This document shows positions 41,935 to 51,060 of a stretch of 64,000 nt of DNA, one piece after another. The DNA is taken from assembly GCA_017461945.1 (NCBI GenBank), contig JAFTSB010000023.1, positions 1 to 64,000 of the forward strand. Reading direction: 5' to 3'. Origin of the DNA: Clostridia bacterium. Lineage in GTDB: Bacteria > Bacillota > Clostridia > Oscillospirales > CAG-272. The notes under the pieces are model-generated. The model worked only from the letters and a program-made list of their open reading frames with translations. It did not search any database and was not told the DNA's origin. The translations under genes were made by a program, and so were the position numbers. Every line of letters begins with the position of its first letter. Position 1 is the first letter of the stretch.

Positions 41935-42996
41935 TTAATCATTTCCTTCTTTCTTCCAGTCATCGAGCATAGCAAGCAGCAGGGCGCTCATGCTTTCATA
42001 ATCCTTGATAGCAGCCACCGAAACAGGGGCGTGCAAATACCGGGTAGCGGCAGACAGCGCCAAGCATCTGACACCTACACCGCTGCGTTGGATGTGTGCG
42101 GCATCGTTGCCACCCGAGACATAGCGCTTAACCTGCACGGGAATGCCGTTTTCGCGACCCGTTTCCAGGGCAAAGTTGATCAGCTCCCGGTCATAAATAG
42201 TGGAGCGATCCAAGAGAGAGAGCACGCCGCCCTCCCCAACATTAGCCACCCGACGGGAGGGCTCGATGTCGGCAACATCGGCAATGGCTGTGGTCTCCAG
42301 CACGATGCTGAAATCGGGGGCGATGCGGTTGGCGGTAACCTGTGCGCCGGATTTGCCGATCTCCTCACGCACGGTGAAGCAGAACCACAGATCCAGGGGC
42401 AGATCGCGTTTTTCAACAATGCGCAACACTTCAATCAAAATCGCGCAGCCCATGCGGTCGTCCAAGGCCTTGCACTTGATATAAGCCCCGTCCTTACCAA
42501 AGCGCATGAAGGGGGTGTAGAAGGTGCCGAAGTCGCCGCGCTCAATGAGCGCCTCGGTTTCCTCGCGGCTCTTGGTGCCCATATCGATATACAGATCCTC
42601 GGGCTTGGGGAGCTTTTGGCGTTCTTCAGCGGTTTGCTGATGAATGCCCTTGGCGGCGATCACGCCGGGGTAACGCTTGGTCTCGTCACCCAACATCACA
42701 GCTCTGCCTGTGAGTACAGCGGGATCAAAGCCGCCCACATTGGCAAAGCGGAGACAACCATCGTCCTCGATATGGGTGATCATAAAGCCCACCTCATCCA
42801 TATGCGCAGACATCATAATGCGCGGAGCGCCCTCGGGGCCCTTCAGATGCGCGGTCAGGTTGCCCATACGGTCGGTGAATAACTCGGCACGGGTGCCGGC
42901 CAGCTCCTCACGGATAGCAGCCTCGACTTCTCCCTCGCAGGAGGAGGGGCCAAAGCAAAGCGCCAGCTTTTCGATCAATTCAATTCCCTGCTTCAT
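41935..42996 (-). CDS. M42 family metallopeptidase (second copy)
   Basis: The 353 residues have SAHMDEVGFMI, DDRMGCAILIEVL, the catalytic Glu pair in TVREEIGKSGAQ, and the C-terminal His in TRYLHAPVSV. The extra residues occur mainly in the adaptor domain (ERQKLPKPEDLYIDMG). Its ATG overlaps the stop of the third gene by four bases. It is diverged from the other two, so these are old duplicates with distinct substrate ranges rather than recent copies. Confidence 0.9.
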   Translation of the reverse strand: MKQGIELIEKLALCFGPSSCEGEVEAAIREELAGTRAELFTDRMGNLTAHLKGPEGAPRIMMSAHMDEVGFMITHIEDDGCLRFANVGGFDPAVLTGRAVMLGDETKRYPGVIAAKGIHQQTAEERQKLPKPEDLYIDMGTKSREETEALIERGDFGTFYTPFMRFGKDGAYIKCKALDDRMGCAILIEVLRIVEKRDLPLDLWFCFTVREEIGKSGAQVTANRIAPDFSIVLETTAIADVADIEPSRRVANVGEGGVLSLLDRSTIYDRELINFALETGRENGIPVQVKRYVSGGNDAAHIQRSGVGVRCLALSAATRYLHAPVSVAAIKDYESMSALLLAMLDDWKKEGND

Positions 42997-44033
42997 GCAA
43001 ACACCTCCCCGATCTCGCGGTCACAGACAAATGCGCGAATCAATTTTGCCAGCTCCTCAGCATCCTGCAGATCCAACATTTCTACATAGGTGTGCATGGC
43101 GCGCAAGGGGAGTCCCACATCCACCACGGGGATGCCGTTACCCACCAGGTGCAGCGCCACGGTGTTGGTTCCCGTAGACATGGATTCAACGCATCTCTGC
43201 CAAGGAATGTTGTGTTTTTCGCACAACGCCTCGGTCATTTTTGTCAATTTACGATCGGTGATGGCGCTACGGCACAGGGAGGGCCCTTCGCCCATCTGTA
43301 CGGTCTCTTGCTTTTTACTGCCGGGGGCATGACCGATATTCACATCGATCACCATCGCATAATCGGGGTTGATCTCAAATCCACCCACCACCGTACCGCC
43401 CAAACGGTCGGTTTCCTCGTGTACAGAAAATACCAGATACACATCAGCGGCCAGCTCCTCGGCAGGAATGTTGCACAACGCATGCGCCGCAATGGCTGCA
43501 CAGGCCTTGTTATCCAAGCCCTTGCCCACCAAGCGGTCGTTTTGCAACCAAGTGTATTGCGGTGCAAACCCCACAGGCGTTCCCACACGGACAAGCTCCG
43601 ACAGCTCCTCTTTGCTATAGCCCGTATCCACCAGAAGCTCGTCAACAGGCTTGACCTTGCCGGCATCCTCGGGCACCTTCAGATGGGGAGGAGTGGAGGC
43701 CAGTACGCCATCCAGCACCTGCTTGCCGTAGATTTTCACGTCGGCAGAAGGCAGCGTGCGGCCGTCCAGACCGCCCACGGCGGCAAGCTTTAAAAAGCCG
43801 CCGTCGCGGATGTCGGTCACATACATACCGATTTCATCAAAGTGCGTGTCGATCAGGATCTTGGGGGCGTTTTCTCTGCCGCAACGGCGAACAAAAACGC
43901 GATTTCCTACCCGATCGGTGAAGTCCTCATCAAAGCCCTCCATCATAGGAGTAAGCGCCGCAGCATCATAGGTCTCATAGCCCGTGATACTCATCAGCCC
44001 CGCCATAGCGGGTATCCGTTCGCGAAGTTCCAA
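42993..44033 (-). CDS. M42 family metallopeptidase (third copy)
   Basis: The 346 residues have DTHFDEIGMYV, the second metal site LDNKACAAIAAHAL (DNKA instead of DDRxG), SVHEETDRLGGTVVGG with the catalytic Glu, and LRAMHTYVEML. All catalytic residues are present. It is 19 bases after murD, and the three M42 genes follow in series. The altered second metal loop suggests a different substrate or oligomer partner. Confidence 0.9.
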   Translation of the reverse strand: MELRERIPAMAGLMSITGYETYDAAALTPMMEGFDEDFTDRVGNRVFVRRCGRENAPKILIDTHFDEIGMYVTDIRDGGFLKLAAVGGLDGRTLPSADVKIYGKQVLDGVLASTPPHLKVPEDAGKVKPVDELLVDTGYSKEELSELVRVGTPVGFAPQYTWLQNDRLVGKGLDNKACAAIAAHALCNIPAEELAADVYLVFSVHEETDRLGGTVVGGFEINPDYAMVIDVNIGHAPGSKKQETVQMGEGPSLCRSAITDRKLTKMTEALCEKHNIPWQRCVESMSTGTNTVALHLVGNGIPVVDVGLPLRAMHTYVEMLDLQDAEELAKLIRAFVCDREIGEVFA

Positions 44034-44052
44034 TGTTTGTCATCCTTTCTTG

Positions 44053-45378
44053 CTATCTATCTTGTATTTTATGATATTCTGCTTCAAATTCTCGCACCAG
44101 TGTGCGAAAAACGTCACCACGTTGCTCGAAATTTTGAAATTGGTCGAAGGCGGTGCATCCGGGAGAGAGCAAAACGCAGTCCCCGGGCCGTGCAGTTGCA
44201 GCAGCGGCGTGGAAGGCCGCCTCAAAGCGCCCAAAGCGATGGGCAGGAATACGACCGGCCACGTGCACCTGCAGCTCCGCTGCGGTCTCTCCATACAAGA
44301 ACACCGCTCTTGCCCGTGCCGAAAGCGCGTCGGCCAGGGGATGCAAATCAATGCCCTTCCCGCGGCCACCGGCAATTACTACAAGATCACCCTCCATAGC
44401 GGAGAGTGCGGCGGCGGTACGAGTGGGAGAGGTGTCGATCGAGCTGTTATAAAAGCGAATGCCATTAACGGTGGCTACGTGCTCTAAGCGATGGGCAACA
44501 CCGTGAAAATCCGCCAAGGCGGCTTCGATCTGCGGCGGCGTCACCATACCGTCAACAGCCGCCAGTGCGGCGGCCAGATTTTCCAGATTGTGCTGACCCG
44601 GCAGATGGAATGCCTTTGGTACAGCCATGTGTTTGTTTTTCGCCCCTGACAGGCAAAGCTCTCCCCCTGCGACAGAAAAGGAAACAGTAGAAATGCCGGA
44701 GCGCTTCACAGCCGACATCATAGGCTTGCATAAAACGTTTTGCACCAAAAATCGCGCACCGTTTTCAAAAATGCGGCATTTTGCTGCCACGTACTCTGAA
44801 AAATCCGTATGCCAATTCAAGTGATTTGGGGTGATGTTGGTAACAACTGCCGCGTGGAAGGGATATGTCACCGTCATCAACTGAAAACTGGAAAGCTCCA
44901 TCACCACAAGATCCTCTGCCGTCATTTGCTCCACCAAGGGGAGTAATGGCGTGCCGTTATTGCCGCCCCAATACACACGTCTGCCGGTCTGCCGCAGCAA
45001 TGCGGCAATCAGCGCGGAGGTAGTAGTCTTTCCATCGCTGCCCGTCACAGCAATGACAGTGGCGGGACAATGCTGCAAAAATAGCTCCACCTCGCTTGAG
45101 AGCGTTCCGCCTGCGGCCACCGAAGCGACAATCGCAGGCAGATCAGGGCGAATAATGGGGGAACGTATCAGGATTTTTGCATCAAAACGTGACGGAAAGT
45201 CACCAATGCGAAAATCCATTCCCTGCCCCTGATAGGCGGCCAGCGTCTTTGCATCGGGCGGCCTTGTATCAAAGACCGTAATGTGGGCACCAAGGCGATG
45301 CAAAAAGTCTGTGGCGGCGCGGCCCGAGCGGCCAAAGCCCAGTATGGCAACCGGAATGTCACGATATGTAAGCTGCAT
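44053..45378 (-). CDS. murD: UDP-N-acetylmuramoylalanine-D-glutamate ligase MurD
   Basis: This 441-residue protein starts at 45378 behind AGGAGG (MQLTYRDIPVAILGFG). It has the nucleotide loop AILGFGRSGRAA, the ATP-binding VTGSDGKTTTSALIAAL, ELSSFQLM, NITPNHLNWH and the C-terminal FYNSSIDTSPTRTAAAL. It adds D-Glu to UDP-MurNAc-L-Ala in peptidoglycan synthesis. It ends at TAG, which shows that TAG is a working stop in this genome. It leads the peptidase operon. Confidence 0.94.
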   Translation of the reverse strand: MQLTYRDIPVAILGFGRSGRAATDFLHRLGAHITVFDTRPPDAKTLAAYQGQGMDFRIGDFPSRFDAKILIRSPIIRPDLPAIVASVAAGGTLSSEVELFLQHCPATVIAVTGSDGKTTTSALIAALLRQTGRRVYWGGNNGTPLLPLVEQMTAEDLVVMELSSFQLMTVTYPFHAAVVTNITPNHLNWHTDFSEYVAAKCRIFENGARFLVQNVLCKPMMSAVKRSGISTVSFSVAGGELCLSGAKNKHMAVPKAFHLPGQHNLENLAAALAAVDGMVTPPQIEAALADFHGVAHRLEHVATVNGIRFYNSSIDTSPTRTAAALSAMEGDLVVIAGGRGKGIDLHPLADALSARARAVFLYGETAAELQVHVAGRIPAHRFGRFEAAFHAAAATARPGDCVLLSPGCTAFDQFQNFEQRGDVFRTLVREFEAEYHKIQDR

Positions 45379-45417
45379 ATTGGATCCTCCTGCATAAAAC
45401 AAGATTATCCATAGTAT

Positions 45418-45446
45418 ATTATACCTATTCCCACCCCTTTGTGCAA
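45418..45446 (-). promoter_or_regulatory. Promoter of the murD operon
   Basis: On the minus strand TTGCAC (45441-45446) and TATAAT (45418-45423) are 17 bases apart. Confidence 0.75.
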
Positions 45447-45495
45447 GCGTTCTGACAATTTTTTTGTTTTTTGTTCAAAAAAATGTTTACCGCAC

Positions 45496-45524
45496 TTTAC
45501 AAAATCCACAAGATATGGTATAAT
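45496..45524 (+). promoter_or_regulatory. Promoter of the orphan topoisomerase subunit gene
   Basis: TTTACA at 45496-45501 and TATAAT at 45519-45524 are 17 bases apart. Confidence 0.75.
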
Positions 45525-45567
45525 AAGATGATTATAATACACAAAATAGACGATAGAGAGGATAAAG

Positions 45568-47589
45568 ATGGCTGCGAAAACAACCGATAAAACCACACCA
45601 AAACCCAAAGCCTACGGCAATTCCAGCATCACCGCGCTAAAAGGTGCGGACCGTGTGCGTAAGCGCCCGGGCGTTATCTTCGGTTCTGAAGATGTCGAGG
45701 GCTGTGAGCACTCCTTTTTTGAGATCCTTTCCAACTCGGTTGACGAGGCCCGCGAGGGGCACGGTAACATCATCACCGTTACTGTTTTCCAGGACCTTTC
45801 CATTCAGGTAGAGGACCGGGGACGCGGTATTCCCCTTGGATACAATGAAAAAGAAAAACGCTGGAACTGGGATCTGATTTTTTGTGAGCTCTATGCCGGC
45901 GGCAAATACAACAACAACAAAGCCGGTGGCTCTTATGAATATTCTCTGGGTCTGAACGGCCTTGGCGCCTGTGCCACCCAGTATTCCTCTGAATTTATGC
46001 ACGTTTTTTCCTACGACGGCAAGAACATGCACTCCATTTCCTTTGCCAAGGGTAATCCCAAAACGCAGCTGGTGACCCGAGAGCTTGATAAGAAAGAGCG
46101 CCGTACGGGCACTGTGATCCATTGGCGCCCTGACCTGGAGGTCTTTACCGACATCCGCATCCCCCACGATAATTTTCGCGCCACCATGAAGCGGCAAGCC
46201 GTGGTCAACCCCGGCATCACCTTTCTTTTGAGGCTGGAGGAGTCTAAGGGCAAATTCGTTGAGGAAACCTTCCTTTATCAAAACGGCATTTCGGACTATG
46301 TGTTGGAGTGCGCCAACGGTAGCCAGGGGACCGAGCCCGTGCTGTGGCATTTGGAAACCAAGGGCCGTGACCGTGCCGACAAGGACGAATACAAGCTGCG
46401 TGCTGACATCTCCTTTTGCATGACCAACACCGCCCCCCGTCTGGAGTATTATCACAACTCCAGCTTTTTGGAGCATGGCGGCTCTCCCGACAAGGCGGTC
46501 AGATTGGCCTTTACCTCTGCAGTACACAATTATCTGAAAAGCAACGGTAAATACACCAAGAGTGAAAAGGAGATCACCTTTCAGGACATTGAGGACTGCC
46601 TGCTTTTGGTTATCAACAGTTTCTCTACCCTGACCTCTTATGAGAACCAAACCAAAAAGTCCATCACCAACTCCTTTATCAAGGACGCCCTGAAGGATTT
46701 CATTGTCGAAAATCTGCAGATCTATTTCACCGAGCATCGGGAGGAGGCTGAGCGCTTCACCACCCAGGTGCTGATCAATAAACGCAGCCGCGAAAACGCA
46801 GAAACCACCCGTTTGAACCTGAAAAAGAAGCTGACCGGCACCATTGACATCGCCAACCGTGTTGAAAAGTTTGTGAACTGCCGCTCAAAGGATCCGGACG
46901 TACGCGAGCTTTACATCGTGGAGGGCGACTCCGCGCTTTCCTCGTGTAAGCTTGGCAGAGCGGCCGAATTTCAGGCCATCATCCCCGTGCGCGGTAAAAC
47001 CTTAAACTGTGTCAAAGCCACCTACGAGCGTATCTTCAAAAACGATATCATCACCGACCTGCTGCGCGTGATTGGTTGTGGCGTTGAAATCGACGGCAAG
47101 GCCAAGGTCAAGGGCGATCTGAACAAATTCGATATCAACCAGCTGCGTTGGTCCAAGATCATTATCTGTACCGATGCCGACGAGGACGGTTTTCAGATCC
47201 GAACGCTGCTTCTCACCCTGTTCTACCGATTGCTCCCCACGCTGTTGAAGGAAAAGAAGGTCTTTATCGCCGAATCGCCTTTGTTTGAGATCACCACAAA
47301 GGACGAGACACTGTTTGCCTATGACGAATTTGAAAAGGCCGAGATCCTAAAGAGGTTAGAGGGCAAAAAGTATACGCTGCAGCGCTCCAAGGGCCTTGGC
47401 GAGAACGAGCCCGATATGATGTGGCAGACCACCATGAACCCTGCCACAAGACGTTTGATCTCGGTAGAGCCCGCAGATGTGGAGCGCACCGAATATATGT
47501 TTGACGTGCTGATGGGCGACAACCTGGCCGAGCGCAAGGTGTTTATCGCCGAGAACGGCAGCAAATATGTAAAAGACGCCGATATTTGA
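45568..47589 (+). CDS. GyrB/ParE-like type IIA topoisomerase B subunit, divergent orphan
   Basis: The 673 residues have a GHKL ATPase (EILSNSVDEAREGH, VEDRGRGIPLG, GLNGLGACATQ), a transducer domain and a TOPRIM domain with VEGDSALSSCKLGR, IICTDADEDGFQIRTLLL and LQRSKGLGENEPDMM. Canonical GyrB reads EGDSAGGSAKxGR and TDADVDGxHIRTL; both are altered here. Family members in Clostridia usually sit beside a GyrA-like partner, but none is adjacent. The metal-binding Glu/Asp residues are kept, so it may be active with a partner elsewhere. It is not the main replication-associated gyrB. Confidence 0.88.
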   Translation: MAAKTTDKTTPKPKAYGNSSITALKGADRVRKRPGVIFGSEDVEGCEHSFFEILSNSVDEAREGHGNIITVTVFQDLSIQVEDRGRGIPLGYNEKEKRWNWDLIFCELYAGGKYNNNKAGGSYEYSLGLNGLGACATQYSSEFMHVFSYDGKNMHSISFAKGNPKTQLVTRELDKKERRTGTVIHWRPDLEVFTDIRIPHDNFRATMKRQAVVNPGITFLLRLEESKGKFVEETFLYQNGISDYVLECANGSQGTEPVLWHLETKGRDRADKDEYKLRADISFCMTNTAPRLEYYHNSSFLEHGGSPDKAVRLAFTSAVHNYLKSNGKYTKSEKEITFQDIEDCLLLVINSFSTLTSYENQTKKSITNSFIKDALKDFIVENLQIYFTEHREEAERFTTQVLINKRSRENAETTRLNLKKKLTGTIDIANRVEKFVNCRSKDPDVRELYIVEGDSALSSCKLGRAAEFQAIIPVRGKTLNCVKATYERIFKNDIITDLLRVIGCGVEIDGKAKVKGDLNKFDINQLRWSKIIICTDADEDGFQIRTLLLTLFYRLLPTLLKEKKVFIAESPLFEITTKDETLFAYDEFEKAEILKRLEGKKYTLQRSKGLGENEPDMMWQTTMNPATRRLISVEPADVERTEYMFDVLMGDNLAERKVFIAENGSKYVKDADI

Positions 47590-47590
47590 C

Positions 47591-47627
47591 AATTTGGCAG
47601 GAGTTTTCAAAAAACTCCTGCCAAATT
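47591..47627 (+). terminator. Terminator-like hairpin after the topoisomerase gene
   Basis: AATTTGGCAGGAGTTTT pairs with AAAACTCCTGCCAAATT around a tiny loop. The trailing T-run is poor. Confidence 0.6.
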
Positions 47628-47698
47628 CCATTTATTAAACAAAATATTCCAATTTTTGTTTTTGCATTTTTTACTTTTTCTCAAAAAGGAGACCAAAA

Positions 47699-49159
47699 AT
47701 GGCACTTTCTGACATTGCCCCCTTTCGCATTGCGGGAAATTTATATTTTGTAGGCACGCAAAAGGCATCCTCACATCTGTTTGTCACAAGTGAAGGCTTA
47801 ATGCTTTTGGACACGGGATATGAGGACAACTACGAGACCATTCTGGATTCGGTTGCGCTCCTTGGTTTTGACATCAAGGATCTCAAAATCATCATTCAGT
47901 CCCACGGCCATTACGATCACACCGATGCCACGGCCAAGCTGGTGGCTCTGACGGGTGCCAAGACCTATCTGGCCAAGGAGGATGTCAAATACATCTGCGG
48001 CTTTACCCCCGATGTGTATTACACCGACGGTATGACGGTTCGTCTTGGAGAAACCGAGGTGCTTTGCCTTCACACACCCGGCCACACTGAAGGCACATAC
48101 TCCTTCTTCTTTTATGTAGAGGAAAACGGCCGCCGCTGGCGTTGCGGTATGTTTGGTGGCGCGGGCACCCCCCAGCTCCTCAAGCAGTTTATGAATAAGT
48201 GGAACGTGCCCTATGTGATGCGCAAACACTTTCTTGCTTCGATCGAGCGATTGAAGCAGGAGCATGTGGATCTATTTGTTGGCAACCACGCCGGTCAGAA
48301 CCACACTCGCGAGAACCGTGAGCTGCTGATCAAAAACCCTGTCGTCAATCCCTTTGTGGATGAGAGCGGTGACACCTGGCTGAATTTTTTGAATAAGCTG
48401 CCCGGCAAGCTGGCCGCCCGTCTTGAGGCCGAGAGCAAGGAGGAGTTTGTCACCTTTGCCCACCGAGGCGCCAGCGAGTATGCCCCTGAAAATACAATGC
48501 TTGCCTTTTACACCGGCATTTTTATGGGTGCAAACGGCATTGAGACCGACGTGCGTCAAACCAAGGACGGTGTGCTGGTGCTGCATCACGATTCCACCCC
48601 CGCCCGTATGTGTGGCGAGGAGCATACCAAGCGTATTGATGAGATGACCTGGGCTGAAGTGCAGGCGCTGAACGCCACCAAAAATGGCCTTTCGGATAAG
48701 ATCGTTTCGTTGGAAGATTTCTTGTTACACTTTGCCCACAGAGATATCACCTTTGCGATTGAGCTGAAGCAAAAGAATATAGAGCGAGAGGTAGCCGAGG
48801 TTTTGCGCCGCTTTGATATGCAAAAGAAGACTGTTGTAACCTCTTTCCACCTGGATTATCTCAAGCGCTTTAAGGAGGCGGCTCCCGAATTCCGCACGGG
48901 ATGGCTGGTTAAGAAGGTGGACGAGACCGTATTGACCGAGCTTGCTGCTGCCGGCTGTGATCAGCTTTGCCCCCCGGCCGATCTGGTCACATCCGAGGCA
49001 GTGCGTGAGTGGCGCGCCGAGGGCTTTGACATCCGCGCTTGGGGTGTAACCCGTGATACTATGAAACAGGTCTATGATGCCGGCGCCAACGGCATGACGG
49101 TCAACTTTCCCGATGTGCTTTTGCAATACATCAAGGAAACGTGTGACGAAAACGCATAA
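47699..49159 (+). CDS. Fusion protein: metallo-beta-lactamase-fold hydrolase plus glycerophosphodiester phosphodiesterase
   Basis: The 486 residues join two enzymes. Residues 1-215 are an MBL-fold domain with QSHGHYDHTD (HxHxDH) and HTPGHTEGTYSFF, plus a later His in VGNHAGQN. Residues about 255-486 are a GDPD barrel with AHRGASEYAPENTMLAFY, the metal Glu/Asp in IETDVRQTKDGVLVLHHD, FAIELKQ, and WGVTRDTMKQVYDAGANG. All core catalytic residues look present in both parts. The two activities may act in sequence on a phospholipid-derived diester, which is inference. GGAG precedes the ATG, and a strong terminator follows. Confidence 0.88.
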   Translation: MALSDIAPFRIAGNLYFVGTQKASSHLFVTSEGLMLLDTGYEDNYETILDSVALLGFDIKDLKIIIQSHGHYDHTDATAKLVALTGAKTYLAKEDVKYICGFTPDVYYTDGMTVRLGETEVLCLHTPGHTEGTYSFFFYVEENGRRWRCGMFGGAGTPQLLKQFMNKWNVPYVMRKHFLASIERLKQEHVDLFVGNHAGQNHTRENRELLIKNPVVNPFVDESGDTWLNFLNKLPGKLAARLEAESKEEFVTFAHRGASEYAPENTMLAFYTGIFMGANGIETDVRQTKDGVLVLHHDSTPARMCGEEHTKRIDEMTWAEVQALNATKNGLSDKIVSLEDFLLHFAHRDITFAIELKQKNIEREVAEVLRRFDMQKKTVVTSFHLDYLKRFKEAAPEFRTGWLVKKVDETVLTELAAAGCDQLCPPADLVTSEAVREWRAEGFDIRAWGVTRDTMKQVYDAGANGMTVNFPDVLLQYIKETCDENA

Positions 49160-49167
49160 ACGGTTAT

Positions 49168-49197
49168 AAAAAAATCCGCCCGATGGGCGGATTTTTT
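49168..49197. terminator. Bidirectional terminator
   Basis: AAAAAAATCCGCCC pairs with GGGCGGATTTTTT around GAT. It ends both the rightward fusion gene and the leftward SGNH gene. Confidence 0.93.
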
Positions 49198-49200
49198 CAT

Positions 49201-50004
49201 TTACCATTTGGCTTTTGCGTTGTGATATGGTGTGCCGATAAAGCTGACCTGGGTAAAATCCTCGGGATTGTGGCGGATCAGATAATCGATGTAGCTCTCA
49301 ACCATCAGCGCGGTCAGACGATAACCGGCAGCGTTCATATGGCCGGTAAGGAAAAAGTTCTTTTTAAATTCGGCATCGTACACCGGTGCGTATTGGCGAA
49401 GATCCAACACATAGCAGTTGGGAAACACATCAGCCAGCTGATACAGAATTTCGGCGTGCTTATCGTAATATTTCTGGCGCTCATCGTTCTTATCCTCGCG
49501 TGGAGCGGTCATCAAAAAGAACTTGGCCTTAGGCTGAATGGCGTGATATTTTGCAAGGATCTTGGCGTAAAAACCAACAAACGTAGGCTTGTTTTTTGCA
49601 TAATCGGTCAGATCCACATCCGAAATGTCACCGAATTCCAGCTCACCGGCCAGCACACGGGAAACATCGTTGACGCCCAGCGCAATGATGTATGCCTGGC
49701 TTTTATATTCGTCGTTAAAAAAACCGCGGTCACGAGCAAAACGATCGTATTCCTTGGCGGTCATACCGCCCTTGGAAAAGTTATAAACGGTACAGCCTGC
49801 ATCGCGAGCCAGGTACTGCCCCCAGGAGTAGTCGTAAAAATCATGAAACCCATGGCTGTCGTTTTCATAGGACTGAAACTCACCCGAGGAAAGGCTGTCA
49901 CCAATGCAAGCGATCTTGCGGAAGATGCCGCAAAATCCACCGTTTTGCACCATGTTGTCAAGGGGCTTTTCACCCTCCTGCTTCATATACTTTTTGATAT
50001 CCAT
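49201..50004 (-). CDS. SGNH/GDSL hydrolase
   Basis: I place the start of this 267-residue protein at 50004, which is better spaced from AAAGGAG than the ATG at 50010. It has block I ACIGDSLSSGEFQSYE (catalytic Ser), block III ALGVNDVSRVL, and block V LTGHMNAAGYRL with the catalytic Asp/His region changed to GHMN. There is no signal peptide. SGNH enzymes remove acyl or acetyl groups from sugars or lipids. It is divergent from the MBL gene, with both promoters in the 130-base gap. Confidence 0.82.
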   Translation of the reverse strand: MDIKKYMKQEGEKPLDNMVQNGGFCGIFRKIACIGDSLSSGEFQSYENDSHGFHDFYDYSWGQYLARDAGCTVYNFSKGGMTAKEYDRFARDRGFFNDEYKSQAYIIALGVNDVSRVLAGELEFGDISDVDLTDYAKNKPTFVGFYAKILAKYHAIQPKAKFFLMTAPREDKNDERQKYYDKHAEILYQLADVFPNCYVLDLRQYAPVYDAEFKKNFFLTGHMNAAGYRLTALMVESYIDYLIRHNPEDFTQVSFIGTPYHNAKAKW

Positions 50005-50032
50005 TTTCATTCTCCTTTCGGGGGATGGCTTT

Positions 50033-50061
50033 ATTGTAACACGCTATATTGCAAAAAGCAA
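50033..50061 (-). promoter_or_regulatory. Promoter of the SGNH hydrolase gene
   Basis: On the minus strand TTGCTT (50056-50061) and TACAAT (50033-50038) are 17 bases apart. Confidence 0.6.
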
Positions 50062-50078
50062 GAATATTTGCAAAATTA

Positions 50079-50108
50079 TTGACTTGATCGGGTAAGGCGT
50101 GCTATAAT
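50079..50108 (+). promoter_or_regulatory. Promoter of the MBL hydrolase gene
   Basis: TTGACT at 50079-50084 and TATAAT at 50103-50108 are 18 bases apart, with an extended -10. Confidence 0.75.
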
Positions 50109-50135
50109 CCAAGTATCACCTATAAGGAGGCAACT

Positions 50136-50924
50136 ATGAGACTTTTATTCCTTGGCACCGGTGCCGCCGGCGCAAAAAAGATTCCCGAAAGTGAGATCAA
50201 GCCCGGCCAGCGCCGCTGTGCCTCGATGTCCATTGACCGCACGGTCGTGGTGGACGTTGCTTTACAGTCCTTTGATTTTGCTACAAAGCTGGGAGAGGAC
50301 CCCTCTGCCGTCACCGACATCTTTTTGTCTCATTCCCATCCCGATCACTTTCAGCGCTCCACCCTGCTGCAATATGCAGCGGCAGCCAAGCAAAGGATCA
50401 ATTTCTGGTGCCACGAGACCGCTGTTCCCTATCTGCATCTCACCGAGGAGGATTTGGAGCAGATCAACCTTTGTACGATGAAGAATATGCAAAAGATCCA
50501 AACAGCAGGTATGACCGTTACCGCGCTCCCCGCTAACCACGTGGCCGGCCCCGACGAGCAGCCTGTGCATTACATTTTTGAAAAGGACGATCAAGTGCTG
50601 TTTTATGGCTGTGACGGTGGCTGGTTGCGCTGCGACACATGGCAATACATGCGCAAAAACGGCATCGTTTTCACCGCGATGATTCTGGATAGCACCGTAG
50701 GCGAGCTCCCCGGCAACTTCCGCATTGGCGAGCACAACACCATCCCCATGCTGCGACTTTTGGTGGCAGCGATGCGCGAGAGCGGCGTGCTGCCCCCCAA
50801 GGCAACATTGATTGCCAATCACATTGGCGTACCGCCCTACGATGCGCTGAAGAAGGGCGATTACGGACTGCTGACCGAGCTTGGTATGACCGTAACGCAC
50901 GACGGCCTTGTGATTGAATTTTGA
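50136..50924 (+). CDS. MBL-fold metallo-hydrolase, PhnP-like
   Basis: The 262 residues begin with LLFLGTGAAGAKKIPE and carry LSHSHPDHFQRS (HxHxDH), the later LPANHVAG and FYGCDGGWLR, and a final His in ANHIGVPP. The pattern resembles PhnP/RNase-Z-like phosphodiesterases. AAGGAGG lies just before the ATG. The substrate is unknown; it stands alone, so there is no operon clue. Confidence 0.82.
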   Translation: MRLLFLGTGAAGAKKIPESEIKPGQRRCASMSIDRTVVVDVALQSFDFATKLGEDPSAVTDIFLSHSHPDHFQRSTLLQYAAAAKQRINFWCHETAVPYLHLTEEDLEQINLCTMKNMQKIQTAGMTVTALPANHVAGPDEQPVHYIFEKDDQVLFYGCDGGWLRCDTWQYMRKNGIVFTAMILDSTVGELPGNFRIGEHNTIPMLRLLVAAMRESGVLPPKATLIANHIGVPPYDALKKGDYGLLTELGMTVTHDGLVIEF

Positions 50925-51017
50925 TCAAAAATCCACATACATCCTGCGCATTTTGCGAGAACGATTGAAAGATCGTAAATGAAGACGCTATCGACACACA
51001 GAGCCGAAAGAATACAC

Positions 51018-51051
51018 AAAGCAGGCCCCTGCCATGGCAGGGGCCTGCTTT
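51018..51051. terminator. Terminator of the GRE-GH operon
   Basis: AAAGCAGGCCCCTGCC and its complement form a long palindrome centred on CCATGG, with T-rich flanks on both sides. It ends the leftward operon and the rightward MBL gene. Confidence 0.88.
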
Positions 51052-51060
51052 GTTTTGAAA

